From Acidimicrobiales bacterium (GTDB taxonomy: Bacteria > Actinomycetota > Acidimicrobiia > Acidimicrobiales > Palsa-688): a DNA stretch of 6,195 nucleotides. Shown in pieces: positions 1-6,195 of the stretch (position 1 is its first letter; every line of letters begins with the position of its first letter). Position numbers and translations under genes: made by a program. Location: positions 1 to 6,195 of the forward strand of contig JASHVH010000437.1 in assembly GCA_030039575.1 (NCBI GenBank), given 5' to 3'. The notes beneath the pieces were generated by a model. It was not told the DNA's origin. It did not search any database and saw only the letters and a list, made by a program, of their open reading frames with translations.

Positions 1-332
1 ACGAGGGCTCGCTCACGGGGAAGGTAAGCCCGGAGACAACTTTCCCCGACGGGGACTTCCGCAACCTGTACTTCAGCGGTGACCGCAAGGAGCAAGTCTG
101 GGACCGGGCACAAGCCATTGCGAAGGACCTGGGCGTGCCCATTGACCGGCTCCCAGAGATTGCCCTCCGCTATTGCCTTTCGCAGCCGGCCGTCTCAACT
201 GTTATACCTGGCATGCGCTCGGTGGCTCACGTTGATGCCAATGTGGCCGCGGTGGCACGCGGGCCGTTGTCTGCGCAGGAGGTCGAAATCCTCCGTCACC
301 ACCGGTGGGTGAGGAATTTCTACCCGAGTTAG
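1..332 (+). CDS. Aldo/keto reductase, C-terminal part (5' end outside window)
   Basis: Reading frame 3 is open from base 3 to the TAG at 330-332, giving about 109 residues that begin EGSLTGKVSPETTFPDGDFR and end in RWVRNFYPS. The GSLTGK...TTFPDGDFRN segment and the later VSTVIPGMRS segment are typical of the C-terminal third of the aldo/keto reductase TIM barrel. The latter corresponds to the loop that contacts the NADP(H) phosphate. The catalytic Asp-Tyr-Lys-His tetrad lies in the N-terminal part, outside the window, so activity cannot be judged. The family are cytoplasmic NAD(P)-dependent oxidoreductases acting on aldehydes, ketones or sugars. The next gene starts 46 bases downstream on the same strand and is another aldo/keto reductase, so the two are probably co-transcribed. 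They are clearly different proteins: the C-terminal segments differ strongly. The substrate is unknown. Any ATG inside this stretch is internal and not a start. Confidence 0.9.
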   Translation, partial: EGSLTGKVSPETTFPDGDFRNLYFSGDRKEQVWDRAQAIAKDLGVPIDRLPEIALRYCLSQPAVSTVIPGMRSVAHVDANVAAVARGPLSAQEVEILRHHRWVRNFYPS

Positions 333-367
333 GGCCAACAGAGAAAAGGCAACTGGTCACAAAAAAT

Positions 368-374
368 AGGGAGG
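368..374 (+). promoter_or_regulatory. Ribosome binding site that fixes a GTG start
   Basis: AGGGAGG at 368-374 lies 4 bases before the GTG at 379-381. It is the only good Shine-Dalgarno match in the gap between the two aldo/keto reductase genes. It supports GTG 379 as the start of the second one, whose protein then begins directly with the first beta strand of the family. Confidence 0.75.
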
Positions 375-378
375 CTTT

Positions 379-1326
379 GTGGAGCAGCGCAAGTTGGGCG
401 AGCAAGGGCCCACGTTGTCAGTGGTCGGTATCGGGACATGGGCAATCGGGGGCGATAATTGGGACTACGGCTGGGGCCCGCAAGACGACGACGATTCGCT
501 GCGTGCTATCCAGGCTGCCTTCGATATGGGCGTCAATTGGGTGGACACGGCTCCCGTGTACGGTTTCGGTCACGCGGAGGAAGTGGTGGCCAGGGCCCTG
601 AAGGGACGGCGTGACGAGGTCGTGCTGGCCAGCAAGTTCGGCCTGCTGTGGGACGAGGCAGGCAAGACCTACCGCGATGGGCGCCCCGCCACTGTGCGCA
701 GGGAGATCGAGGACAGCCTCCGGAGGCTGCAGACCGACCACCTCGACATCTACCACCAGCATTGGCCCGACTGGGACTTCAAGACCCCGGTGGCCGAGAC
801 CATGGAGGTCCTCGTCGGCCTGCAGCAGGAGGGGAAAATCCGTTGCATCGGCGTGTCGAATTACGACACCACCCAGCTGGCTGAGGCGCTGGCGGTGCAT
901 CACGTCGATTCGTTCCAGCCCCCCTACAACCTCGTCGACCGCAGCGCCGAGGCGGAGCTGCTCCCGTACTCTCAGGCTCACGGGGTCGGGGTGGTGGTGT
1001 ACAGCCCGCTCATGAACGGTCTGTTGGCCGGCCAGATGGACGAAGCGGTCAAGTTCAGTGACACCGACTGGCGGGGCCGGGACGAGCGGTTCTCCGGTGA
1101 AGGCCTGCGCACCAACCTGGCCATGGCGCAGCGTGTCAAGGCCGTCGCGCAGGACCTCGGTTGTTCGCAGGCGCAGCTGGCTGTGGCCTGGACGCTGGCC
1201 AACCCCGCTGTCACGTCGGCCATCGTTGGTTTTCGGAACGGCGACGAACCCGTGGACCTTCTAAAGGCCATGCCGGAGAGGCTCGAGCCGGGGACGGTAG
1301 CCGCGCTACGAGCTGACCACGCCTGA
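379..1326 (+). CDS. Aldo/keto reductase, AKR11/IolS-like
   Basis: This is a complete 315-residue protein, the usual length for the family, starting at GTG. The catalytic tetrad is intact by motif: Asp56 and Tyr61 in [14 protein letters not shown], Lys86 in LASKFG and His128 in IYHQHWPD. Further family marks are [11 protein letters not shown] (about 152-162), QPPYNLVDR (180-188), [11 protein letters not shown] (208-218) and the cofactor loop [10 protein letters not shown] (281-290). The HWPD, YNLVDR and [10 protein letters not shown] segments resemble the AKR11 group (Bacillus IolS/GSP69 type), judged from memory of those sequences. These are soluble cytoplasmic NADP(H)-dependent reductases of sugars or aldehydes, and IolS is linked to inositol use. 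The gene sits between another aldo/keto reductase gene and an SDR gene, all on one strand with short gaps, so it is probably part of an operon for oxidation or reduction of an imported sugar or polyol. The specific substrate is not known. Confidence 0.93.
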   Translation: MEQRKLGEQGPTLSVVGIGTWAIGGDNWDYGWGPQDDDDSLRAIQAAFDMGVNWVDTAPVYGFGHAEEVVARALKGRRDEVVLASKFGLLWDEAGKTYRDGRPATVRREIEDSLRRLQTDHLDIYHQHWPDWDFKTPVAETMEVLVGLQQEGKIRCIGVSNYDTTQLAEALAVHHVDSFQPPYNLVDRSAEAELLPYSQAHGVGVVVYSPLMNGLLAGQMDEAVKFSDTDWRGRDERFSGEGLRTNLAMAQRVKAVAQDLGCSQAQLAVAWTLANPAVTSAIVGFRNGDEPVDLLKAMPERLEPGTVAALRADHA

Positions 1327-1348
1327 GCTCGAAGGGTGCCGGCCCACC

Positions 1349-1354
1349 GAGAGG
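1349..1354 (+). promoter_or_regulatory. Ribosome binding site that selects ATG 1362
   Basis: GAGAGG at 1349-1354 is 7 bases before ATG 1362-1364. An in-frame TTG at 1359 would add one residue but lies only 4 bases from the site, so the ATG is the better start. Confidence 0.65.
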
Positions 1355-1361
1355 TTATTTG

Positions 1362-2156
1362 ATGGACCTCAACCTGGAAGGCAGGGTGGCGGTCGTCAAC
1401 GCGGCCAGTCGCGGCTTGGGCCGGGGGATCGCGGAGGCGCTGGCCCGGGAGGGAGCCCGGCTGGTCGTATCGTCGCGCGATGAGGAGGCCATAGAGCGGA
1501 CCGCTGCTGAGATCGCTTCCCTTTTCGGTGTCGAGGTGGTCCCCGTGGCCGCGGACGTCTCCCGGCCCGAGGCCGCCCCTCTGCTGGCCGGTACCGCGCT
1601 AGATCGCTTTGGCCGGATCGACATCCTGGTCAACAACAGCGGCGGCCCGCCAGGTGGGTATTTCGACGACTTTGACGATGCGTCATGGCAGTCGGCGTTC
1701 GAACTGCTGCTGCTCAACGTGGTCAGGATGGTCCGCGCTTGTCTTCCGCACCTTCGCTCCAGCCGGCACGGGCGAGTTGTCAACGTGGCCTCCACGTCGG
1801 TGCGCCAACCCATACGGGGCCTTTTGCTGTCGAACAGCCTCCGCGCCGGGGTCGCCGGCCTGGCCAAGACGCTGTCGGAGGAACTGGCCCCCGACAACAT
1901 CACCGTGAACACGGTGCTCCCTGGCCGTATCCTTACCGACCGCTTGCGGGAGGGGTTCCGCGAGCGGGCCCGCCAGGCTGGTGTCCCGGTCGACGACCTG
2001 GCCCGGTCCGAGGTGGCCAAAGAGGTACCGCTCGGACGGGTGGGAGAACCAGAAGAAATGGGAGGCCTGGTGGCCTTCCTGTGTTCCGACGCGGCAGCCT
2101 ACATAACGGGCCAAATGATCGCCGTGGACGGAGGGCAAGTGCGCGGGCTGTTCTGA
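1362..2156 (+). CDS. SDR-family protein with degenerate cofactor and catalytic motifs (FabG-like)
   Basis: This 264-residue protein has the length and fold pattern of a classical short-chain dehydrogenase/reductase. The N-terminal Rossmann segment is [16 protein letters not shown] (9-24), where Asn13 stands in place of the TG of the usual TGxxxGxG. Asp65 (AADVS), NNSGG (91-95), Asn119 (LLLLNVV), Ser144 in NVASTS and the late PGRILTDR segment (187-194) are recognisable, and the C-terminus [17 protein letters not shown] is typical. The YxxxK pair is missing: by alignment with the helix that follows it, Ser157 and Arg161 (SNSLR) occupy those positions. A FabG-like SDR subgroup with NNxGGPPxG and SNxLRAGV motifs and an imperfect catalytic tetrad is known (I recall it as the BKR_like_SDR_like group in CDD), so this is likely a real subfamily and not decay. 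It may be an oxidoreductase with altered chemistry or a non-catalytic or binding protein. It is the last gene of the + strand block, 35 bases after the aldo/keto reductase. Confidence 0.9.
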   Translation: MDLNLEGRVAVVNAASRGLGRGIAEALAREGARLVVSSRDEEAIERTAAEIASLFGVEVVPVAADVSRPEAAPLLAGTALDRFGRIDILVNNSGGPPGGYFDDFDDASWQSAFELLLLNVVRMVRACLPHLRSSRHGRVVNVASTSVRQPIRGLLLSNSLRAGVAGLAKTLSEELAPDNITVNTVLPGRILTDRLREGFRERARQAGVPVDDLARSEVAKEVPLGRVGEPEEMGGLVAFLCSDAAAYITGQMIAVDGGQVRGLF

Positions 2157-2202
2157 ACCTGACTGTACCCGCCCGCCTTCTGAGGGAAATAGAGCTGACG
2201 GT

Positions 2203-2227
2203 GCACCGGCTTGCAGCGGGGCCGTGC
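2203..2227. terminator. Weak hairpin between the convergent gene blocks
   Basis: In the 71-base gap between the SDR stop and the regulator stop, GCAC(C)GGC at 2203-2210 can pair with GCCGTGC at 2221-2227, with one bulged C and a loop of about 10 bases. It lies where both converging transcripts should end. No run of T follows on either strand, so it is not a standard intrinsic terminator. It may be chance in GC-rich DNA. Confidence 0.25.
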
Positions 2228-2977
2228 TCAGCCGGAGCGGACCTCTAGTTCAAACCGAAAGCTGTCACCCCGGTAGTGGGCGATGAAGTGCTCGAACACG
2301 ACGCCATCGCTCGAACGCGTGATGCTGAACACGCGCAAGCCCGGCGTTCCCTTGGGGACCCCGAGGTGACCGGCGTCCTCCCGAGACAACGCCACCGCCT
2401 CGATGGCACGGTGCCCGCTGGCCGGGCGCAGCCCGTAAGAGTCGCGCAAGACCTGGTAGAGGGATCTGTCGGTCATATCGACGTCGACCAGGCCTGGGAA
2501 CAGCCTGGCGGGCATGAAGGCACGAACCACCTGGACGGGCCGCCCGTCGACGCTGCGCACCCGGTCGAACCGGATGACCTCTTCGCCGACGCCGAGCTCC
2601 AGCAGGCGCGCTAAATCGACCGTGGACCGCTCTGCGGCCAGCTTCAGGATGCGGCTCCGGACGTCGTGGCCGGCTCTGGTCATCGACTCGTAGAACCCGA
2701 GGTTGTCCTGGATGAAGCTGGTGTCCAGTTTGCGGCCGGTGACAAACGTCCCTTTGCCTTTGACCTTGAGGACCAGGCCGTCGTTTTCGAGCTCTGCCAG
2801 GGCCTGTCGCACGACAGTGCGGCTGACAGAGTACCGGGCACACAGCTCCGCCTCGGAAGGCAACAAGCTGCCAGCGGCACCGTCGTCTTCCATGTCCTTC
2901 AGCAGTATCCGCTTGAGCTGCAGGTAGTAGGGCTCAAACGAACGGAAGTCGATCGTTGCCCTTGCGGTCACGGTCAT
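2228..2977 (-). CDS. GntR-family (HutC/UTRA type) transcriptional regulator
   Basis: This 249-residue protein has the two-domain layout of HutC-type GntR regulators at normal length. The winged helix-turn-helix covers about residues 16-80: PYYLQLKRILL, then LPSEAELCARYSVSRTVVRQ (39-58), ALAELENDGLV and the wing KVKGKGTFV (71-79). A UTRA ligand-binding domain fills about 98-246, ending with EHFIAHYRGDSFRFELEV, the usual final strand pair. Such proteins usually bind palindromic operators as repressors and are released by a sugar phosphate or similar small molecule. The ATG at 2977 is 10 bases after the stop of the MalG-like permease gene on the same strand, so the regulator is the last gene of the importer operon and probably controls it. 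The ribosome binding site is weak, and translation may be coupled to the permease. The operator is not seen and would lie upstream of the binding protein gene, outside the window. The ligand is unknown. Confidence 0.93.
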   Translation of the reverse strand: MTVTARATIDFRSFEPYYLQLKRILLKDMEDDGAAGSLLPSEAELCARYSVSRTVVRQALAELENDGLVLKVKGKGTFVTGRKLDTSFIQDNLGFYESMTRAGHDVRSRILKLAAERSTVDLARLLELGVGEEVIRFDRVRSVDGRPVQVVRAFMPARLFPGLVDVDMTDRSLYQVLRDSYGLRPASGHRAIEAVALSREDAGHLGVPKGTPGLRVFSITRSSDGVVFEHFIAHYRGDSFRFELEVRSG

Positions 2978-2987
2978 GCCAGGCTGC

Positions 2988-3887
2988 TCAACGGATCTGA
3001 GTTATCGATATGGAACGGATGATGTGCTTCTGGAACACTATGAAGAGTATGGCAAGGGGCACAAGCGTGATGACGGATCCCGCCAGGGCGTAGTTCCACT
3101 GCGAGTTCATGTTGGACTGGAAGTTGGCCAGCCCCGTTGTGAGCAGGTAGTGGTTTTGCGACTCGGTCACGATCAGCGGCCAGAGGAAGTTGTTCCAGCC
3201 GAACACGAGCGCGATCAGGGTGGCGGTGATGATGGCCGGCCGTGACAAGGGCACGATGATACGGAACAGGACGCGCATGTCGGAGGCCCCGTCGACCCGC
3301 GCCGCGTCGATCATCTCCTGGGGGATATGGCGGAAAAACTGCCGCAGCAGGAAGATCGTATAAGGGGTGCCGAAGACGTAGGGGAGGAATATGGCCCAGT
3401 ACGTGTTCAAAAGGTGGGCCTCCTTCATGATGGTGTACAGGGGGATGACCGTCACTGCGCTCGGGACCATGAGCGTGATCAAAAAGAGCCAAAAGATAAG
3501 GTCACGACCAGGAAAACTCAGCCGGGCGAACGCAAATGCACCGAGGATGCTGAAGAACACCTGCCCTACGGTCAAGGCCGCCGTCACGAAAAAGGTGTTG
3601 GCCAGGTAACGAGCGAAGCCGGCACTCGAGAAGTCGTACACAAAGTTGTGCAGGTACAGGGAGTGCGGCGGGTACCAGGCCGGCTGGCTGAAGATCTGGG
3701 AAATGGGCTTGAAGGCAGCGAAGAGCGTCAGCAAGTAGGGGACCATGAAGACGAAGGCGATCGCGGTCATAATGACGTAGAACATCACCAGTTTCCCTAC
3801 CCTGGCTACCTTTGTGGCCGTGGCCCTCGATCTGGCCGCCCCGGTTCGCGAGCCAGCTGCGCCGACGGCGAGGGAAGAGATGCTCAT
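2988..3887 (-). CDS. CUT1 sugar ABC transporter permease, MalG-like
   Basis: This is a 299-residue inner membrane protein with six predicted membrane segments, at about residues 33-56, 96-123, 129-151, 162-184, 217-240 and 268-287. The cytoplasmic EAA loop that docks on the ATPase is clear at 191-214 (EMIDAARVDGASD, ending in IIVPL), with the conserved Gly200. The NTFFVTAALTV, LITLMVPSAVTVIPLY and FGWNNFLWPLIV segments are typical of the MalG-type subunit of carbohydrate importers. The N-terminal 30 residues are basic and Ala/Ser rich and lie in the cytoplasm. The ATG at 3887 overlaps the stop of the upstream permease gene as ATGA, so the two are probably translationally coupled to give equal amounts of both subunits. 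No strong Shine-Dalgarno sequence precedes this start. The sugar carried is unknown. Confidence 0.95.
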   Translation of the reverse strand: MSISSLAVGAAGSRTGAARSRATATKVARVGKLVMFYVIMTAIAFVFMVPYLLTLFAAFKPISQIFSQPAWYPPHSLYLHNFVYDFSSAGFARYLANTFFVTAALTVGQVFFSILGAFAFARLSFPGRDLIFWLFLITLMVPSAVTVIPLYTIMKEAHLLNTYWAIFLPYVFGTPYTIFLLRQFFRHIPQEMIDAARVDGASDMRVLFRIIVPLSRPAIITATLIALVFGWNNFLWPLIVTESQNHYLLTTGLANFQSNMNSQWNYALAGSVITLVPLAILFIVFQKHIIRSISITQIR

Positions 3888-4888
3888 ACCGAGTACTCGT
3901 ACGTCGTGCGATTGCGGAAAAACATGAACTGGCCGATGCTGAAGATAAGTATGACTCCCAATAAGAGCACCGACATGGCGGCCGCCTCGCCCATTTTGAA
4001 ATCGGTGAACGCCAGTTGGTAAATCTGCAGGTTGAGGACTTCAGTGGAGTTCCCCGGCCCTCCCTGCGTAAGGACGTAGAGGGTGTCAAAGACCTGGAAC
4101 GAACCGATGACGCCGGTGACGAGGACGAAGAGCAGGGTCGAGTTGAGCAGCGGGAAGCTGATCCGGAAGAACTGCTGGAACTTGTTGGCCCCGTCGAGGT
4201 CCGCCGCTTCGTAGAGTTCCTTCGGCACAGCCTGCAAGCCGGCTAGGAAGAAAAGCATGTTGTAGCCCACGTACTGCCATATGTTCACCAGCGCGACGAC
4301 GGGCAAGGCCCATTGGGACGAGGACAGCCAGTCCGGGCCGTGTATGCCTATATGGGCGAGAGCGGTATTTACGGCGCCCAGTTGCGGGTCGAAAACCCAG
4401 TACCAAATGACGGCCATGGCCACGGGCGTCGACAGGTACGGGGCCACGAAAAGCACCCGGTACAGGCCGGAGCCTCTCCGGCCCCGGTGCAGGGCGACGG
4501 CCATGGAGAGGGCGACCACCGTCTGCAACGGGATGTTGAGCAGCACGTAGTAAGCGGTTATGCCGAGCGAGTGAGCGGCCTGGTCGAAGCGGAAGATGTT
4601 GATGTAGTTGGTGAACCCGGCCCAGGTGGCCGGGTTTATCTCGTTCCAGTTCAAGAAACTGATGACGACTACGAGCACAACGGGGATGAGCAGGAACACG
4701 ACCACGCCGAACAGGCTCGGGGTGAGGAACGGCAGGGCGTGCACGAACGAGCGCAAACCCGACGAACGGGACGTGGGGCCGGGGGCCCGGTGGTCCAGGT
4801 CACCGTATTGTGATGCCGCCGCCCGCTCTGAGCCCGTCCGGGAACGCGCCGTTGGTACGGCGGGTGAGGCCGGCGTGGCGGCCGGCAT
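3884..4888 (-). CDS. CUT1 sugar ABC transporter permease, MalF-like
   Basis: This 334-residue inner membrane protein partners the MalG-like subunit. After a roughly 45-residue Ala/Pro/Ser/Arg-rich cytoplasmic N-terminus, membrane segments are seen at about 54-79, 109-133, 145-166, 193-217, 248-272 and 300-324. The EAA loop is at 224-247 (ELYEAADLDGANK, ending in ISFPLL), with Gly233. NIWQYVGYNMLFFLAGLQAVP and FDTLYVLTQGGPGNSTEVL are hallmark MalF-type segments. The start is uncertain. The first ATG is at 4888-4886 but has no ribosome binding site next to it. A strong AGGAGG lies 32 bases upstream, with no in-frame ATG, GTG or TTG between the upstream TAG stop and this ATG. The uncertainty affects only the low-complexity N-terminus, before the first membrane segment. 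The gene follows the binding protein gene after a 141-base gap that holds a large hairpin. Confidence 0.94.
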   Translation of the reverse strand: MPAATPASPAVPTARSRTGSERAAASQYGDLDHRAPGPTSRSSGLRSFVHALPFLTPSLFGVVVFLLIPVVLVVVISFLNWNEINPATWAGFTNYINIFRFDQAAHSLGITAYYVLLNIPLQTVVALSMAVALHRGRRGSGLYRVLFVAPYLSTPVAMAVIWYWVFDPQLGAVNTALAHIGIHGPDWLSSSQWALPVVALVNIWQYVGYNMLFFLAGLQAVPKELYEAADLDGANKFQQFFRISFPLLNSTLLFVLVTGVIGSFQVFDTLYVLTQGGPGNSTEVLNLQIYQLAFTDFKMGEAAAMSVLLLGVILIFSIGQFMFFRNRTTYEYSV

Positions 4889-4920
4889 GGGTGGCGTAGG
4901 TGAAATAGAGGGGATAGCGG

Positions 4921-4926
4921 CCTCCT
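4921..4926 (-). promoter_or_regulatory. Strong Shine-Dalgarno sequence without a normal start codon
   Basis: On the - strand AGGAGG (within GAGGTAGGAGG, 4931-4921) is the best ribosome binding site in this gap. The codon 5 bases after it, in frame with the MalF-like permease, is ATC (4915-4913), and the first in-frame ATG is at 4888. Either initiation uses a rare non-AUG codon, or the match is fortuitous or acts at a distance. Confidence 0.45.
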
Positions 4927-4935
4927 ACCTCGGCA

Positions 4936-5004
4936 CTGCTCGCACCCGGCGACGGGCGGCCCGTCACAGCGGTCCGATGGTCCCCAGGTCGCCGGGGCGA
5001 GCAG
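4936..5004 (-). promoter_or_regulatory. Long inverted repeat between binding protein and permease genes
   Basis: The arm at 4936-4953 (CTGCTCGCACCCGGCGAC) pairs with the arm at 4988-5004 (GTCGCCGGGGCGAGCAG) over 17 base pairs with one bulged base (A4944), enclosing a 34-base loop. On the - strand transcript it begins 25 bases after the TAA of the binding protein gene and ends 9 bases before the Shine-Dalgarno sequence of the permease gene. No U-run follows, so it is not a standard terminator. By analogy with malE-malF type intergenic hairpins, it may stabilise the 3' end of the binding protein mRNA and lower expression of the permeases. Confidence 0.7.
4951..4965. repeat. Short perfect inverted repeat competing with the long hairpin
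   Basis: GACGGG (4951-4956) and CCCGTC (4960-4965) form a perfect 6-bp stem with a 3-base loop. It shares bases 4951-4953 with one arm of the longer hairpin, so the full forms of the two cannot exist together. The short stem could also stack inside a slightly opened long one. Confidence 0.4.
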
Positions 5005-5029
5005 GATTTCTGTACTCGCAGCCTCCTGA

Positions 5030-6195
5030 TTACACCCCGGGGTGCTGCAGTAACTGGTTGGCGTCTTTGGTGGCCTGGGCCATCGCTGCGGACACCGACT
5101 CGGTGCCAAGCCACGCCGGGCCGAGGTCGTTACCAAGCGTGGTTATCACTTGCCCGGCTTCGGGCGCAACCGGCAAGGTTTCCACCTTGCCCGCCTCGGC
5201 CTCGTCGAGGAACGGGCTGACGTCGACGCCCTTGGCCTTCCAGTAGTCCAGGAACGTGCTGTCAAGCGAGCCGATGCCCGGCCAGATGTACCCTCCGGAG
5301 CCCATTATCTTCTCCGAAGTGGGTGAACCAAGCCACTGCTCGAGTTCCCATGCCGCCGCCTGATTAGGGCTGTGAACGTTTATGGCGTCGATCAGGCCGT
5401 TGGTGAAGCTCCAGCGGCCGTCGGGGCCAGTAGGCACAGGCAGGACCCCGAAGGGGAAGGTCGCGGTCGAATGGATCGTGTCGGTGAACCAGTCACCCTC
5501 GAAGTCCATGGCCACCTTCCCGCGAGCGAACAACGTCACGTCCTGGTTGGTAGGGGCGGTGCCGTTGGCCCCGTACTCGCTGGCGGGCGCGGCGACGTGC
5601 CACTTGTTCTCCAGGTTCACGAGGAACTGCATCGCGGCTATGCCCGCCGGTGTGTCGAAGGTGACGGACTTCGGGTAGCAAGAGCATTGGCCGAACGCCC
5701 CGGTGGACTGGGCGAACACCTTCGCGCCATTGCTGGCGAGCCATGGGCCGTAGCCGATATCGGGTTGGTTGACGATCGCTATCCCGTAAGTCGCAATCGA
5801 GTTGGGGTTGAACTTAGGTGACAGCGCATTGTTGCCGTTCGTGTCAATAGTGGCCTCCTTGGCCAAAGTCAGGAAGGTGCCACCGTTTGTCGGGTTCCAG
5901 TTGAGGTTGGCCGGGATAGATATGTGGTGCTGGGCGAAATAGGCCTTGTTATAGAAGATGCCCTCCGTGTCCCAGTCTTTCGGAAGACCGTAAATCGCGC
6001 CGTCGTGTGAGTGGAGCGCGATTAGTGCAGGGCGGTAGATCGACATGTCGATGTGGTCTTTTTTGATCAGGGGGGCCAGGTTGAGCATCACCCCCGCCTG
6101 CTCGAACTGAGCCAGGAAGGGGGTATTGACCCAGAAGACGTCCGGGCCACTGCCCGAGGTGAACTCTGCCGTGAGCTTGGCCTCGTAGTCCGGGT
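5030..6195 (-). CDS. Extracellular sugar-binding protein of ABC transporter (5' end outside window)
   Basis: The frame is open from the right edge to the TAA at 5032-5030, giving 387 visible residues that begin PDYEAKLTAEFTSGSGPDVF. Internal GTG and ATG codons near 6091 are not the start, because the family sequence continues upstream. SGSGPDVFWVNTPFLAQF, AIYGLPKDWDTEGIFYNK (66-83), LFARGKVAMDFEGDWF (221-236) and SFTNGLIDAINVHSPNQAAAWEL are typical of family 1 solute-binding proteins of CUT1 importers. These are tethered as lipoproteins outside the membrane and deliver sugar to the MalF/MalG-like pair encoded next. The signal peptide and lipobox are outside the window. The visible part has only two cysteines, Cys170 and Cys172 (QCSCYP), in an unusual C-x-C arrangement. 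Aromatic residues such as Trp74, Trp151, Trp235 and Trp304 may line a sugar site. The operon promoter and operator should lie further right. The exact sugar is unknown. Confidence 0.93.
   Translation of the reverse strand, partial: PDYEAKLTAEFTSGSGPDVFWVNTPFLAQFEQAGVMLNLAPLIKKDHIDMSIYRPALIALHSHDGAIYGLPKDWDTEGIFYNKAYFAQHHISIPANLNWNPTNGGTFLTLAKEATIDTNGNNALSPKFNPNSIATYGIAIVNQPDIGYGPWLASNGAKVFAQSTGAFGQCSCYPKSVTFDTPAGIAAMQFLVNLENKWHVAAPASEYGANGTAPTNQDVTLFARGKVAMDFEGDWFTDTIHSTATFPFGVLPVPTGPDGRWSFTNGLIDAINVHSPNQAAAWELEQWLGSPTSEKIMGSGGYIWPGIGSLDSTFLDYWKAKGVDVSPFLDEAEAGKVETLPVAPEAGQVITTLGNDLGPAWLGTESVSAAMAQATKDANQLLQHPGV

Noticed and set aside
333..378. Possible promoter in the A-rich gap between the two aldo/keto reductase genes
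   Set aside because: No -35/-10 pair with proper spacing is seen and the gap is only 46 bases. A ribosome binding site is all that can be supported.
418..981. 187-codon open frame on the - strand inside the aldo/keto reductase gene
   Set aside because: It is fully antisense to a protein with an intact catalytic tetrad. It shows no recognisable domain, and long shadow frames are common in high-GC DNA.
1685..2248. 187-codon open frame on the + strand overlapping the SDR gene
   Set aside because: The product is low complexity, rich in Arg, Gly, Pro and Ala, in an alternative frame of a well-supported gene, and runs into the end of the convergent regulator gene.
3890..3899. Perfect 10-bp palindrome CGAGTACTCG just before the MalG-like start
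   Set aside because: It lies within the last codons of the MalF-like gene (EYSV) inside an operon. A single short palindrome there is more likely chance than an operator.
3327..4022. 231-codon open frame on the + strand opposite the permease genes
   Set aside because: It is antisense to two permeases with clear EAA loops. Its charged, Glu/Gly/Arg-rich product is what reverse-complemented membrane codons give.
4313..4813. 166-codon open frame on the + strand opposite the MalF-like gene
   Set aside because: It is an antisense shadow with no ribosome binding site or recognisable motif.

Overview
The window is high-GC throughout, with actinobacterial-style codon use (G/C in most third positions), GTG and ATG starts and simple GGAGG-type ribosome binding sites. 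Gene content and codon use suggest a high-GC bacterium, most likely an actinomycete-like organism. The exact lineage cannot be fixed from this sequence. No rRNA, tRNA, CRISPR array, insertion sequence or prophage gene is seen, and gene order and base use look like an ordinary chromosomal carbohydrate-use locus.

The layout is two convergent gene blocks that meet near base 2200. On the + strand (1-2156) are three oxidoreductase genes in one direction: the C-terminal part of an aldo/keto reductase cut by the left edge, a complete second aldo/keto reductase resembling the AKR11/IolS type, and a short-chain dehydrogenase/reductase-fold protein whose nucleotide-binding and catalytic motifs are both degenerate. 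Gaps of 46 and 35 bases make co-transcription likely.

On the - strand (2228-6195), read right to left, is a CUT1-type sugar ABC importer operon: a solute-binding protein cut by the right edge, a MalF-like permease, a MalG-like permease overlapping it by 4 bases, and a GntR/HutC-family regulator with a UTRA effector domain 10 bases further on. No ATPase gene is in the window. The importer may use a shared MsiK/MsmX-type ATPase encoded elsewhere, or one outside the window.

The likely joint role is uptake of a sugar, oligosaccharide or polyol and NAD(P)-dependent redox conversion of it or its products, with the GntR protein sensing an intermediate. The substrate cannot be read from the sequence. 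No new defence or mobile system is visible. The most notable non-coding signal is a long, nearly perfect 17-bp inverted repeat with no U-tract, in the 141-base gap between the solute-binding protein gene and the first permease gene. It fits an RNA element that sets unequal expression of the binding protein and the permeases. Just downstream of it is a strong Shine-Dalgarno sequence that is too far from the first ATG of the permease, so the true start of that gene is uncertain.
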